Positions 52,918 to 62,540 of a DNA stretch of 64,000 nt are shown piece by piece. A program made the translations under genes and the position numbers. The stretch's first letter is position 1; the number at the start of each line of letters is the position of its first letter. Source of the stretch: Neokomagataea tanensis (GTDB lineage Bacteria > Pseudomonadota > Alphaproteobacteria > Acetobacterales > Acetobacteraceae); the NCBI RefSeq assembly GCF_006542335.1, contig NZ_CP032485.1, positions 846,001 to 910,000 of the forward strand, given 5' to 3'. The notes beneath the pieces are model-generated. The model did no database searches, was not told where the DNA came from, and was given only the letters and a program-made list of their open reading frames with translations.

Positions 52918-54603
52918 ATGACACATTTAACCCGCCGAACAACCGCACTTTTAGCCACCACTGCCCTCGCCGTTTTAGGTAGTGCAGCACCTCGCGCTCA
53001 CGCGGCCGACCAGATGGAAATCATGGAGCGTCAAATTCACGCCATGCAAGCCCAGCTAAGCGCCATGAAGAAAGAGCATGCTGAGGAAATAAAACGCGCC
53101 CGTGCTGTTCTGGCACACCAACGGGAGGAAGCTGAGAACAACCCTTACGGCACGCGCGCCGGCATGATCGGCCAGAACGGCAAGGGAAGCTGGGCAGTCG
53201 CGCAACCTACATTGGCTCCAGCGCGCACAGCCGGTACACCTTACGGTGAAATTACAGGCACGCCTGCTGCCCATTCAAGCCTTTATGGGCCGCTCCGTCG
53301 GGGCCAAATCCAAGTCGGGGGCGTCCGTATCACGCTTGGTGGCTTTGCTGAAGCTGCGGGCATTTGGCGCTCGCGTAACACCGGCTCCGACATCTCAACG
53401 GGTTATAATGCTATTCCGTGGGGCAATAACCCCACTTACAACATGACCGAGTTCCGCCAAACAGAACGCCAAAGCCGCTTGGCCGCCCTTGTTGAAGGCA
53501 TGATCAGCCCGAAACTTGAAGCAGATGGCTACGTCGAAACTGACTTCCAAGGCGCAGGCTCAGCCTCCAATTCGCGCCAGTCAAACTCTTACGTGCTCCG
53601 CGCTCGCGTATTCTATGGTGAGTTGAAAGACCGGGCTGATGACCTGCAAATCCTTGGCGGTCAGAACTGGTCTTTGATCACCCTCTACAATAAGGGCCTC
53701 TCAGCCCGTGATGAGCAGGTTCCTCTGACCATTGAAGCACAATACGTTCCTGGTTTTAACTGGACACGTAATAGCCAGCTCCGTGTTGTTAAGGGCTTCG
53801 ATAACAGCCGCTACCACGTCGCCCTTTCCGTCGAAAATCCATCTTCAGTTCCGGCAGGTACGCCGCTGCAAAGCAACGTTACCTACCGCGTGACCGGAAC
53901 TAACGTAAACAACCCTGACACATGGTACGCTACGGATATTGCCCCTGACGTCATCGCAAAAGTCGCAGCAGATCCGGGTTGGGGCCATTACGAGCTGACC
54001 GGTATCCTGCGTTTCTTCCATGACCGTGTCAGCACGAATGGAGCAGGCCAAAACCAAACAACCGTCGCTGGCGGCGGCGGCGGCGGCATGATCTTACCGA
54101 TCATTGACAAGAAGCTGTACTTCCAAGCTTCGGGCCTCGCAGGCGTTGGCTTAGGCCGCTACGGTACATCTAACATTCCTGACTATACTTTCAGCCCAAC
54201 AGGCGCGCCCAAGGCTCTCCCAGCGGCTAATCTTTTGTTAGGCATTTACGGAAACCCGACAAAAGCACTTAAGCTCTACGGCTATGCTGGGGCGGAGCGC
54301 GTTACGTCGCGTGAAGCCTTTACGTCTGGCGGCAAAGGCTATGGGTATGGCAGCCCACTCGCCAACATGTCCGGCTGTAATACGGAACTTGCAACCGCAT
54401 GTGCTGCAAGCAGCAACGTACGAACTGTGGCGCAAGCGACGGCCGGTTTCTGGTATGACTATTTGAAAGGCGACTACGGCACGGTCCGTATTGGTGCTCA
54501 ATATTCATACACCTATGTCGACTCTTTCTCAGGCGTTGGCGGACGTCCACATACTGATGACAACATGGTCATGATGTCACTGCGCTACATGCCATTTAAC
54601 TAA
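52918..54603 (+). CDS. outer-membrane porin, probably phosphate-regulated
   Basis: A 561-residue outer-membrane protein with signal peptide (residues 1-29, ending RAHAADQ). A short coiled coil (MEIMERQIHAMQAQLSAMKKE, about residues 33-53) precedes a long beta-barrel rich in aromatic/glycine strands and ending MSLRYMPFN, the usual Phe/aromatic-rich terminus of porins. The layout resembles OprO/OprP-type porins with an N-terminal coiled coil. ATG 52918 begins at a typical signal; the upstream TTG/ATG frame is rejected. Divergent from pstS with a Pho-box-like site, it is a candidate phosphate-starvation porin. Confidence 0.85.
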   Translation: MTHLTRRTTALLATTALAVLGSAAPRAHAADQMEIMERQIHAMQAQLSAMKKEHAEEIKRARAVLAHQREEAENNPYGTRAGMIGQNGKGSWAVAQPTLAPARTAGTPYGEITGTPAAHSSLYGPLRRGQIQVGGVRITLGGFAEAAGIWRSRNTGSDISTGYNAIPWGNNPTYNMTEFRQTERQSRLAALVEGMISPKLEADGYVETDFQGAGSASNSRQSNSYVLRARVFYGELKDRADDLQILGGQNWSLITLYNKGLSARDEQVPLTIEAQYVPGFNWTRNSQLRVVKGFDNSRYHVALSVENPSSVPAGTPLQSNVTYRVTGTNVNNPDTWYATDIAPDVIAKVAADPGWGHYELTGILRFFHDRVSTNGAGQNQTTVAGGGGGGMILPIIDKKLYFQASGLAGVGLGRYGTSNIPDYTFSPTGAPKALPAANLLLGIYGNPTKALKLYGYAGAERVTSREAFTSGGKGYGYGSPLANMSGCNTELATACAASSNVRTVAQATAGFWYDYLKGDYGTVRIGAQYSYTYVDSFSGVGGRPHTDDNMVMMSLRYMPFN

Positions 54604-54624
54604 GCGCGCGCATTATCTGACGAA

Positions 54625-54655
54625 AATACCCGGCTCCTACGCCGGGTATTTTTTT
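54625..54655 (+). terminator. terminator of the porin gene
   Basis: Perfect 10-bp stem AATACCCGGC / GCCGGGTATT with loop TCCTAC and a T-run. Confidence 0.93.
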
Positions 54656-54741
54656 GTCTCAAACCTTAATGGGCTTGATGGCTTTCCTGCTTTCCAGCGC
54701 TCAGCTATGGACTAGGATAAGACTGAAGGAGAGACGTCTTT

Positions 54742-56067
54742 ATGCGTATCGCAATGATCGGCGGTGGTTATGTCGGGCTCGTTTCGGGAGCATGTTTCGC
54801 TGAGTTCGGTACTGATGTCACAATCGTCGAACGAGACGAAAGCAAACTATCGGCTTTGCGTGACGGACGTATCCCAATTTTCGAACCAGGCTTAGATGCT
54901 ATTGTAGCATCGAATGTACAAGCTGGCCGTTTGACGTTTACGCATGACCTAACCAACGCGATAACAGATGCTGATGCGGTATTCATAGCCGTTGGCACAC
55001 CTACACGCCGCGGCGACGGACACGCTGACCTGACCTACGTTTACGCCGCCACTCGTGAGATTGCACTCGCTGCGCAAAAAGACCTTCTCGTTGTAACAAA
55101 ATCCACCGTTCCCGTTGGCACTGGGCGCGAAGTCGCGAATATTTTAAAAGAAACCCGCCCTGACCTCTCTTTTGATGTTGCCTCCAATCCCGAGTTCCTT
55201 CGGGAAGGTAACGCTATCGGCGATTTCATGCGCCCGGACAGAGTTATCATTGGTATCAACAGTGACACGCAAGATAACGGCGCGCGCGCAAAAGAGCTAA
55301 TGGGCCGCCTCTATCAGCCCCTATCCCTTATTGAAGCGCCTATAGTCTTCACAGACCTCGAAACTGCTGAACTGACCAAATACGCCGCCAATGCTTTTCT
55401 GGCCATGAAGGTCACCTTCATCAACGAAATGTCGGACCTGTGTGAAAAAGTTGGTGCCAATATCCACGACGTTGCACGCGGCATGGGGTTAGACCAGCGC
55501 ATAGGCAAGCGCTTCCTTAATCCCGGCCCGGGCTATGGCGGTTCTTGCTTTCCTAAAGATACGCGGGCGCTCAGTGCTATTGCTCAGGATGCCGCAGTTC
55601 CTGCCCGTTTGGTGGACACCACAGTCCTGATCAATGAACAGCGCAAGCATGATATGGCAGAACGCATCATTGCGCGCTCTGGCGGGGACGTTCACGGCAA
55701 GACCATTGCAGTGCTCGGTCTTACCTTCAAACCCGACACTGATGACATGCGCGAAGCCGCGTCATTACCAATTATACAAACTCTGCATGAACAAGGTGCC
55801 ATACTGCGCGTCTTTGACCCGGAAGGGATGGAAGCAGCACGGCCCCTGCTCCCTCAAAACGTCATCTATTGCTCAGACGCTTTAGACGCAGCACAGGACG
55901 CCGATACCCTCGTCGTCCTGACTGAATGGAATATGTTTCGTGCACTAGACCCAGAACGCCTCAAACACACAATGCGGGGCGATGTTGTCGTTGATTTACG
56001 AAACATCTGGGACCCCCGCATCATGCGCGGCTCAGGCTTCAATTACAGTTCTGTCGGCCGACCGTGA
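54742..56067 (+). CDS. ugd: UDP-glucose 6-dehydrogenase
   Basis: A 441-residue enzyme that oxidises UDP-glucose to UDP-glucuronate, a precursor for exopolysaccharide or lipid A sugar modification. NAD-binding start MRIAMIGGGYVGLVSGACFAEFG in the Rossmann fold, the hinge NPEFLREG and the catalytic Cys269 in GYGGSCFPKD are all present, with a C-terminal UDP-binding domain (LGLTFKPDTDDMREA). It converges on and overlaps the sugar porter by 25 bases. Confidence 0.95.
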   Translation: MRIAMIGGGYVGLVSGACFAEFGTDVTIVERDESKLSALRDGRIPIFEPGLDAIVASNVQAGRLTFTHDLTNAITDADAVFIAVGTPTRRGDGHADLTYVYAATREIALAAQKDLLVVTKSTVPVGTGREVANILKETRPDLSFDVASNPEFLREGNAIGDFMRPDRVIIGINSDTQDNGARAKELMGRLYQPLSLIEAPIVFTDLETAELTKYAANAFLAMKVTFINEMSDLCEKVGANIHDVARGMGLDQRIGKRFLNPGPGYGGSCFPKDTRALSAIAQDAAVPARLVDTTVLINEQRKHDMAERIIARSGGDVHGKTIAVLGLTFKPDTDDMREAASLPIIQTLHEQGAILRVFDPEGMEAARPLLPQNVIYCSDALDAAQDADTLVVLTEWNMFRALDPERLKHTMRGDVVVDLRNIWDPRIMRGSGFNYSSVGRP

Positions 56068-57500
56068 ACACCATCGGTGCCGGTTGCTGGAATCTTATTC
56101 AGAAACCGGCCCGTTTGGCGGGCACGATCAGCAGGAGCGAATGTGCCATTGCGTAAGCGTGCTTCCAGTTCTTCCAAAGAATAGCCTTTTGTCTCAGGCA
56201 CATACCGAACGACGAACCAGACAGCGAACGCATTGACCGCGGCAAATAGCCAGAATGTCATATCCGCACCGAGGCCGCGTACCAAAGACAGGGTCGTCAG
56301 AGAAATGATCAGATCGGCGCCCCAATGGCTCCCTGCGACCAAGCTCATGCCCTTGCCACGACAAGACAGAGGATAAACTTCTGCACCAACCAACCAAATC
56401 GCCACAGACAAGCTGCCTGTATTGAACACTGTGTAAGCCATCAATGACAGGACCGTGACCCATGCGCCCCAGCCTTGTGTCAGATGGAGGGAAAACATCA
56501 GCCCCAAAACCACCAAAGATACAGCAGCGCCGGGCAGCATACGCAGGATAAGCGTGCGGCGTCCCCAGCGATCTACAGCCCAGCCACCAAAGAATGTAGC
56601 ACCAACCATCGCCACACCAACGGCGACAGAAGTCAAAAGAGCTGAAGACTCACCAAACCCTGCACCCGCAAAAATCGTGGGGGCGTAGTACATGATCGCG
56701 TTGATACCTGTGAGTTGGCACAACAGCGCAATACCAACAGAGGCAACAAGGGCTGGACGAACCCATGGTTTCTTCAGCTCAGACCAAGGTGCTTGTCTGT
56801 CCTTTTGGGAAACGATGTCGTGCAATTCGTCACGTGCAATGTCTTCAGATGCACGAACCCGCAGCAGCACGTCCAAAGCTTCATCGTGACGTCCCTGCAT
56901 TGCCAACCAACGTGGGCTATTTGGCAAGAAAGCCATACCGACAAACAAAATTACCGCTGGCAACATGCCGATGCCGAACATCCAGCGCCAGCTTGCATGC
57001 TGTAGCAGATAACCAGTCAGGAAGGAGAAAGTAACACCCATCACGACAGCAAGCTGGAACGCCACGACGAGCCGTCCACGACGATGGGCCGGTGAAATTT
57101 CAGCAATATAGATAGGCACGATTTGAGAGGCCGCACCAATGGCCAGTCCCAGCACCAAACGCGAAACGGAAAGCACCGTCACACTACCTGCAGCAGCAGC
57201 GCTGAATGTCCCAATGATGAACAGAGCAGCAGCAAGCATAATGGTCTTGCGCCGGCCCCATCGGTCAGAAATTGGTCCCGCTCCCAGACACCCAATCAAA
57301 GCGCCCAGAATAATTGTTGATGTGACAATCTCTGCACCGAGCGTCGTCAGGTCAAACTGCGCCCTGATCTGCAACAAAGCTGAGGAGATAATGCCCGTAT
57401 CATAGCCAAACAACAAACCGCCTGTAGCGGAAATGGTAGCGATAAACGTGCTCAGCGAATCTCCACTCAGCTTCCGAGATATGTCGAGTGTTTTTGTCAT
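56043..57500 (-). CDS. sugar porter family MFS transporter
   Basis: A 485-residue transporter of the sugar porter family (XylE/GalP type): first helix with TGGLLFGYDTGIISSAL, the repeat signatures DRWGRRK and DRWGRRT after helices 2 and 8, LVLGLAIGAASQIVPIYIAEISPA-type sequence in helix 4, QLTGINAIMYYAP in helix 7 and the closing VPETKGYSLEELE. Probably a proton symporter for a hexose or pentose. ATG 57500 has GGAGGG upstream. Confidence 0.9.
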   Translation of the reverse strand: MTKTLDISRKLSGDSLSTFIATISATGGLLFGYDTGIISSALLQIRAQFDLTTLGAEIVTSTIILGALIGCLGAGPISDRWGRRKTIMLAAALFIIGTFSAAAAGSVTVLSVSRLVLGLAIGAASQIVPIYIAEISPAHRRGRLVVAFQLAVVMGVTFSFLTGYLLQHASWRWMFGIGMLPAVILFVGMAFLPNSPRWLAMQGRHDEALDVLLRVRASEDIARDELHDIVSQKDRQAPWSELKKPWVRPALVASVGIALLCQLTGINAIMYYAPTIFAGAGFGESSALLTSVAVGVAMVGATFFGGWAVDRWGRRTLILRMLPGAAVSLVVLGLMFSLHLTQGWGAWVTVLSLMAYTVFNTGSLSVAIWLVGAEVYPLSCRGKGMSLVAGSHWGADLIISLTTLSLVRGLGADMTFWLFAAVNAFAVWFVVRYVPETKGYSLEELEARLRNGTFAPADRARQTGRFLNKIPATGTDGVHGRPTEL

Positions 57501-57699
57501 AATTGAACCCTCCGCCACATGGCGAATCTGTTTCCATGCTCCTATCTTGAGCGCTACAGATAAAGAAATCACCTCACATTTTCGCGCGCAGATTAATCTT
57601 TAAGATTACCAGACCTTTTCCCCTACACCGCTCTATGGTGCATTAGTGAATGCGAACCCATCGGTGCTGACGTACCTACAGACAGAGGACACGCCCACC

Positions 57700-58935
57700 A
57701 TGCGCCGCATTCTCCACCGCTGCTCGAAACTACAACTCCATACCCCGCAACAGTTTTTGCTCTTCAAACAGCGCGATTATGCGCTTTGGGCGTCTGGTAC
57801 GTTTGTGTCTAACATCGGCACGTGGGTCCAACGCACCGGGCAGGATTGGCTGGCGCTCACCGAACTTCCACATCACAGCGCCTCACTTTTGGGAACCGTT
57901 ATAGCGCTGCAATTTATCTCACCAATGCTTTTCCTACCTTGGACGGGAACCCTGGCTGATCGTTACAACCGACGCCATATCCTCATCGTAACGCAGAGTA
58001 CGATGGCGGCCATTGCAGTCTTGATCGGCCTACTGACTATCACGCATCATATCGATCGTTGGGGGCTGTACGTTCTTACCTTCTTGTTTGGCACTGCCGC
58101 ATCCTTCGATGCACCGGTCAGACAAGTCTTTATCGGAGATCTGGTCGGAGACACCGCCCTACCGGCAGCAGTATCCTTCAACTCAATCTCTTTTAACGCC
58201 GCTCGTTTCATTGGCCCTGCTGTGGGCGGTTTCATTATCAATGCGACCAGCACAGGGTGGACATTTCTCATTAACGGAGCTTCGTTCCTTGCCGTGCTCG
58301 GCTCGCTCCTTCTTCTGCGTACGCAACACGGAAGAAATAACACCCACGCCAAAGACCAACGTTTTATTGATGGCCTTGGTTATGCTTGGAAGCACATCGA
58401 ACTACGCGCTACACTCATTATGCTGGCGCTCATTGGCACGTTTGCCCTGAACATGTCGCTGTTTGTTGCCACCATGGCCGTGCATGTTTTCCATGCCACA
58501 GCAAGTCGTTACGGCTTACTCTCCTCAATTATGGCTGTCGGGTCCGTGATAGGGGCAGCCCTAAGCGGTTTTGAACGTGCAAACCGATACACGAGCCTCC
58601 TATACGCAGCTGGGCTACTTGGCCTCAGTTGTACTGCTGCCGCTCTCGCCCCAAACTATTGGCTGTTTGGCATTGCTATAATCAGCGTTGGCATTTCAGC
58701 GCTGCTGTTCACGAACGTATCAAATACCCTCATGCAACTTGCGACAGAACCTGCTTACAGAGGTCGCGTTATTGCATTACGGATGGGCGTTATACTGGGA
58801 GGCACACCAATAGGAGCACCAATAGCAGGCTGGGTAGCCGACACTCTAGGCCCGCGCTGGTCAATCGCGCTCGGTGCTTTATCTTGCTACTTAGCTCTAA
58901 CAGTGGGAAGCCTCATAGGCCCTAAAAAAAGATAA
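57700..58935 (+). CDS. MFS transporter, EntS/MFS_3-type exporter
   Basis: A 411-residue major facilitator protein. Typical of the MFS_3/EntS group are ALWASGTFVSNIGTWVQRTGQDW in helix 1, PWTGTLADRYNRR in the loop 2-3 and SFDAPVRQVFIGDLV in the central region. Such proteins export small molecules such as siderophores or drugs; substrate unknown. ATG 57700 has AGAGGA upstream; GTG 57646 is an alternative. Confidence 0.82.
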   Translation: MRRILHRCSKLQLHTPQQFLLFKQRDYALWASGTFVSNIGTWVQRTGQDWLALTELPHHSASLLGTVIALQFISPMLFLPWTGTLADRYNRRHILIVTQSTMAAIAVLIGLLTITHHIDRWGLYVLTFLFGTAASFDAPVRQVFIGDLVGDTALPAAVSFNSISFNAARFIGPAVGGFIINATSTGWTFLINGASFLAVLGSLLLLRTQHGRNNTHAKDQRFIDGLGYAWKHIELRATLIMLALIGTFALNMSLFVATMAVHVFHATASRYGLLSSIMAVGSVIGAALSGFERANRYTSLLYAAGLLGLSCTAAALAPNYWLFGIAIISVGISALLFTNVSNTLMQLATEPAYRGRVIALRMGVILGGTPIGAPIAGWVADTLGPRWSIALGALSCYLALTVGSLIGPKKR

Positions 58936-59075
58936 CAGCACGATTTATTTGCGATATGAGACGCTACGGATTTATTTAACTGTGCATGTCAAAATTGATG
59001 GGGCCGCCCATAATTTGCATATAAGAAAACATTTCCCCTAAGCTCTTAGTTCAAACGAGCGACAGGAAACACTCA

Positions 59076-60290
59076 ATGCATAATGTTGCCGCTCTTCTTG
59101 CGGATGCTGGTCTCTTTGTTGTGCTGCCATGGCTTTTATGGCGCATTACAAATCGCGCATTACCTATTGCGGTTTTGCCCATACTAGTCGGCATTCTCAT
59201 GGCGGTCTGGCATGTTCCCGTTAAGTCACTGGGCATACCGTCTCTATACGGAAACTATATTGGTTGGGTCGCAGTTCTCGTGCTTGCCTTCACTGCGGGC
59301 CTAGAGATGTGGCAAAAACCTGCCGGAAATGTAGACGATAACGCCTTACCCCCGCCCACCTTGCCTCGTTTGATTGGTGGCGCTTTCGTCGCTCTCGGTG
59401 GCCCGTTCGTTATTGGCTCGATCTTCGCGCTGTCTTACCTCCTTCCGCTCAATGGCTGGCACCCAGCACATGCCACACACTTGGTCGCAGCAGCGTCGAT
59501 AGGCCTATGTATCGCTGTCAGTGCTTTGCCTGTTCTGATCGGCGTTGTCCGTGAGCTCAAACCCTCCCAAAAGCCTCTGGGCCAACTGGCACTGAAACTC
59601 GCTGTTATTGATGATGCAACCTTATGGATTGGCCTTGCCGTTCTGCAATTTGCCGCTAAAGGCAGTGCGGCCTTGCACGGTTGGAGCGGTTTGGAGGGGC
59701 TTGCAGTGTTACTGCTTATCGCCCTTGCAGCAGGCGGAAACTGGGCCTCACGGCACCTCCGCAACCCCCCATCTTGGGTTATTTGGATTACCGTTCCAGT
59801 TTATTTGGCTGCCGGGTCTTGGGCCAGCATGCAACTTGGGTTGCACGAACTGATCGGTGCCTACTTCGCTGGCGCGATAATGCCCCCCTCATGGGCTCGC
59901 CGCTTACCCATAGAGGCTGTCGGGACGTTCTCTCTCGTTTGGTTGGCTCCCATGTTCTTTGGCCACAGCGGCCTTCACATAGATGGTGATGCCCTAACAT
60001 GGCCGTCTGTCATTGCATCGCTCGCTTTAGTCGCGGTTTCGATCGTCACCAAAATTGCTGCCGTTTGCATTTTCCCCCCCACCAAAGGCCTAACATTACG
60101 CCAGTCTTTAAGTGTTGGGACACTGCTGCAGTGTAAGGGCTTGATGGAAATCGTGGCCGCAACCATCCTTCACGCACAAGGCATGTTGTCAGAATTCGCT
60201 TTTGCCTCGCTGATGATTTTGGCTGTGATTTCCACAACGCTCACCGGACCGCTCTTTAAACTCGTTGCACCGCGTGAAAAAACGTCGTGA
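59076..60290 (+). CDS. cation:proton antiporter (CPA2 family)
   Basis: A 404-residue membrane protein with about twelve helices, of the NhaA/KefB-like Na+/H+ exchanger class (PF00999). Evidence: LPILVGILMAVWHVP, an FTAGLEMWQ region corresponding to the family's F-x-x-G-L-E motif and the likely ion-site VIDDATLWIGLAV. It probably regulates cytoplasmic pH or cation content, important in acid-producing bacteria. The RCK/TrkA-N domain of full Kef proteins is missing. Confidence 0.85.
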   Translation: MHNVAALLADAGLFVVLPWLLWRITNRALPIAVLPILVGILMAVWHVPVKSLGIPSLYGNYIGWVAVLVLAFTAGLEMWQKPAGNVDDNALPPPTLPRLIGGAFVALGGPFVIGSIFALSYLLPLNGWHPAHATHLVAAASIGLCIAVSALPVLIGVVRELKPSQKPLGQLALKLAVIDDATLWIGLAVLQFAAKGSAALHGWSGLEGLAVLLLIALAAGGNWASRHLRNPPSWVIWITVPVYLAAGSWASMQLGLHELIGAYFAGAIMPPSWARRLPIEAVGTFSLVWLAPMFFGHSGLHIDGDALTWPSVIASLALVAVSIVTKIAAVCIFPPTKGLTLRQSLSVGTLLQCKGLMEIVAATILHAQGMLSEFAFASLMILAVISTTLTGPLFKLVAPREKTS

Positions 60291-60297
60291 TCTCTTC

Positions 60298-60336
60298 AAT
60301 AATGGGGCAGTTATCAAACCCTGCTCCATTATTTTT
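60298..60336 (+). terminator. terminator of the antiporter gene
   Basis: Arms AATAATGGGGCAG and CTGCTCCATTATT (13 bp with one G-T pair), 10-base loop, then TTTTG. Confidence 0.85.
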
Positions 60337-60540
60337 GTATTAAAACGAGAACCCTCAATTAGTCATCCAAGAACTGGTGATGAAGATTCGCCTTCATATT
60401 GCGCTCCTACTTTTGAACTCTTGGAACGCCAGAAAATCGCCCCACAGCAATCTCACCGTTAAAGACCTTTGAGCGGCGAAATTTGAACCCCACGAACCAG
60501 CTATACGTTTAGCCGAGGAACAGCCTATTGAGGGTTCCCA

Positions 60541-62082
60541 ATGTCCGACGCATCCAACACTTATTCTACCTTGCGCCTCATCATGGGAGATCAACTCTCA
60601 CACGACATTGCAGCTCTCCAGAAATGCGGAAAAAATGACCTCATAATGCTCTGTGAAGTGCTGGAGGAGGTCGAATATGTTCCTCACCACAAACAGAAAA
60701 TTACCCTCATTCTCTCAGCAATGCGCCATTTTGCTCAAGAACTCCGCGATAAAGGTCATAACGTCCACTACGTGGCTCTGGACGACACAGAAAACAGGGG
60801 CAATTTTACAGACGAAGTCCAACGTGCCACCGAACAATTCAATATAAAAAAAATTATCGTTACTCATCCCAGCGAGTGGCGTGTTCTTTCCATGGTGAAG
60901 GCGTGGGAAAAATCCTTCAAAATACCCGTGAATATTCTAGAAGATACACGGTTTATTTGTTCACCCGCGCGTTTTTCACGATGGGCTCATAAACGGCGCG
61001 GTCTGCGTATGGAGTATTTTTACCGGGAAATGAGGGCCGAAACGGGCCTCCTCATGCAAGATAATGAAACTCCCCAAGGCGGACAATGGAATTACGATAC
61101 TGAAAACCGCCAAACATGGCCTAAAGACTGCGCCCCACCGGAGCGCCTACGCTTCACACCGGACTCTACAACACGTCAAATACAAAAACTTGTAGAAGAG
61201 AAATACTCAAAAAACTTCGGAAATCTCGACAATTTTGAATGGGCCGTTACGCGCAAAGATGCCGTCCGAGCATTAGAAGATTTTATAGAGCACTCTCTCC
61301 CCGAGTTTGGAAAATACCAAGATGCCATGAAAAAGGATGCCCCGTTCCTTAAACATTCACTCATATCACCCTACATCAATATCGGTTTGCTCAACCCACA
61401 AGAGGTCTGTGAAGCAGCAGAAGCTGCTTATTACGATCACCACGCCCCGATCGAATCTGTTGAGGGTTTTATCCGCCAAATAATCGGCTGGAGAGAATAT
61501 ATACGCGGCATTTACTGGCTAAAAATGCCTGATTACCCCGACAGCAACGCGCTTGATGCTGACCGAAAACTCCCCTCTCTGTACTGGTCAGGTGATACAA
61601 AAATGGTGTGTATGGCACAATCCATACAGCAAATTCAGGAATATGCTTACGGCCACCATATTCAACGCCTAATGATTACTGGGAATTTTGCTTTACTCGC
61701 TGGGATCGAGCCTAAAGAAATCGAGCGGTGGTACCTCGCCGTTTATATTGACGCCTTTGAGTGGGTTGAACTCCCCAACGTCCACGGTATGGCGCTTTTT
61801 GCGGATGGTGGCCTGATGAGTTCCAAGCCTTACGCAGCATCAGGTCGTTATATTCATAATATGTCGGATTACTGCAAGAATTGTACTTATGACATAAAAA
61901 CGAGAATAAAAGAAAACTCGTGCCCATTTACTTTTTTATACTGGAGCTTTCTCATTAAAAATGAAAAATACCTGAGCAAAAATCACAGAATGTCTTTTGC
62001 CTTGCGTAATCTAAAGCGCATCGATGAAAACGAAAAAGAAGTTATTTTAAAAAAATCGTCCGAATTTTTAGATAGTCTATAG
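60541..62082 (+). CDS. Fe-S cryptochrome/photolyase (FeS-BCP, CryB/PhrB family)
   Basis: A 513-residue flavoprotein of the bacterial cryptochrome/prokaryotic (6-4) photolyase group. The N-terminal alpha/beta domain (LRLIMGDQLSHDI) and the FAD-binding helical domain (FIRQIIGWREYIRGIYW and HHIQRLMITGNFALLAG) match. The four Cys of the [4Fe-4S] cluster are in MVCMAQ, YCKNCTY and SCPF (about residues 358, 441, 444 and 460). It repairs (6-4) photoproducts or signals light. The 3' third is AT-rich. Confidence 0.9.
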   Translation: MSDASNTYSTLRLIMGDQLSHDIAALQKCGKNDLIMLCEVLEEVEYVPHHKQKITLILSAMRHFAQELRDKGHNVHYVALDDTENRGNFTDEVQRATEQFNIKKIIVTHPSEWRVLSMVKAWEKSFKIPVNILEDTRFICSPARFSRWAHKRRGLRMEYFYREMRAETGLLMQDNETPQGGQWNYDTENRQTWPKDCAPPERLRFTPDSTTRQIQKLVEEKYSKNFGNLDNFEWAVTRKDAVRALEDFIEHSLPEFGKYQDAMKKDAPFLKHSLISPYINIGLLNPQEVCEAAEAAYYDHHAPIESVEGFIRQIIGWREYIRGIYWLKMPDYPDSNALDADRKLPSLYWSGDTKMVCMAQSIQQIQEYAYGHHIQRLMITGNFALLAGIEPKEIERWYLAVYIDAFEWVELPNVHGMALFADGGLMSSKPYAASGRYIHNMSDYCKNCTYDIKTRIKENSCPFTFLYWSFLIKNEKYLSKNHRMSFALRNLKRIDENEKEVILKKSSEFLDSL

Positions 62083-62163
62083 AGCCATAAATATTACCTC
62101 AGCACTATCACCTCCACGAGAAGTATATTGCTTCATCCATTTACCAAGAATAAATAGCATACC

Positions 62164-62490
62164 ATGAACACAACAACACATACCTGCCCACAATGCACGC
62201 TTGAAGATAATCACCTCCAAGGGTCTCACCATGTCTGCAACATTTGTGGATATGAATGGCCGTCAGCTAATGCGGACACCCCTGTTGATGACGACATTAT
62301 CCGCGATGCAAACGGCACTCCCCTCTCTGACGGCGATACCGTGATGATTATTAAGGATTTAAAAATCAAAGGCGGCTCCAACTCTCTAAAAGTCGGAACA
62401 AAAATTAAAAATATACGCCTGCGCGGGGGCGACCACGCCGTTGAAGCAGGCAGTTACATGCTCAAAGCCGAATTTTTACGTAAAGTCTGA
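62164..62490 (+). CDS. PhnA/YjdM family zinc-ribbon protein
   Basis: A 108-residue protein with an N-terminal zinc ribbon (CPQC at about residues 9-12 and CNIC at about 25-28) and the PhnA domain (VMIIKDLKIKGGSNSLKVGTK, then HAVEAGSYMLKAEFLRKV). In E. coli the homologue was named for alkylphosphonate use but the role is not established. It follows the photolyase by 81 bases on the same strand. Confidence 0.88.
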   Translation: MNTTTHTCPQCTLEDNHLQGSHHVCNICGYEWPSANADTPVDDDIIRDANGTPLSDGDTVMIIKDLKIKGGSNSLKVGTKIKNIRLRGGDHAVEAGSYMLKAEFLRKV

Positions 62491-62497
62491 AACGCCA

Positions 62498-62534
62498 CTC
62501 TTTGGGGCACAGTCAAGCACTGTGCCCCAAAGAG
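62498..62534. terminator. bidirectional terminator between phnA-like gene and cysNC
   Basis: Perfect 16-bp stem containing CTTTGGGGCACAGT / ACTGTGCCCCAAAG with a 5-base loop. The flanking genes converge. Confidence 0.88.
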
Positions 62535-62540
62535 CATGGG

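Noticed and set aside
60265..60462. Small open frame after the antiporter gene
   Set aside because: It overlaps the antiporter end and its terminator hairpin and has no coding features.
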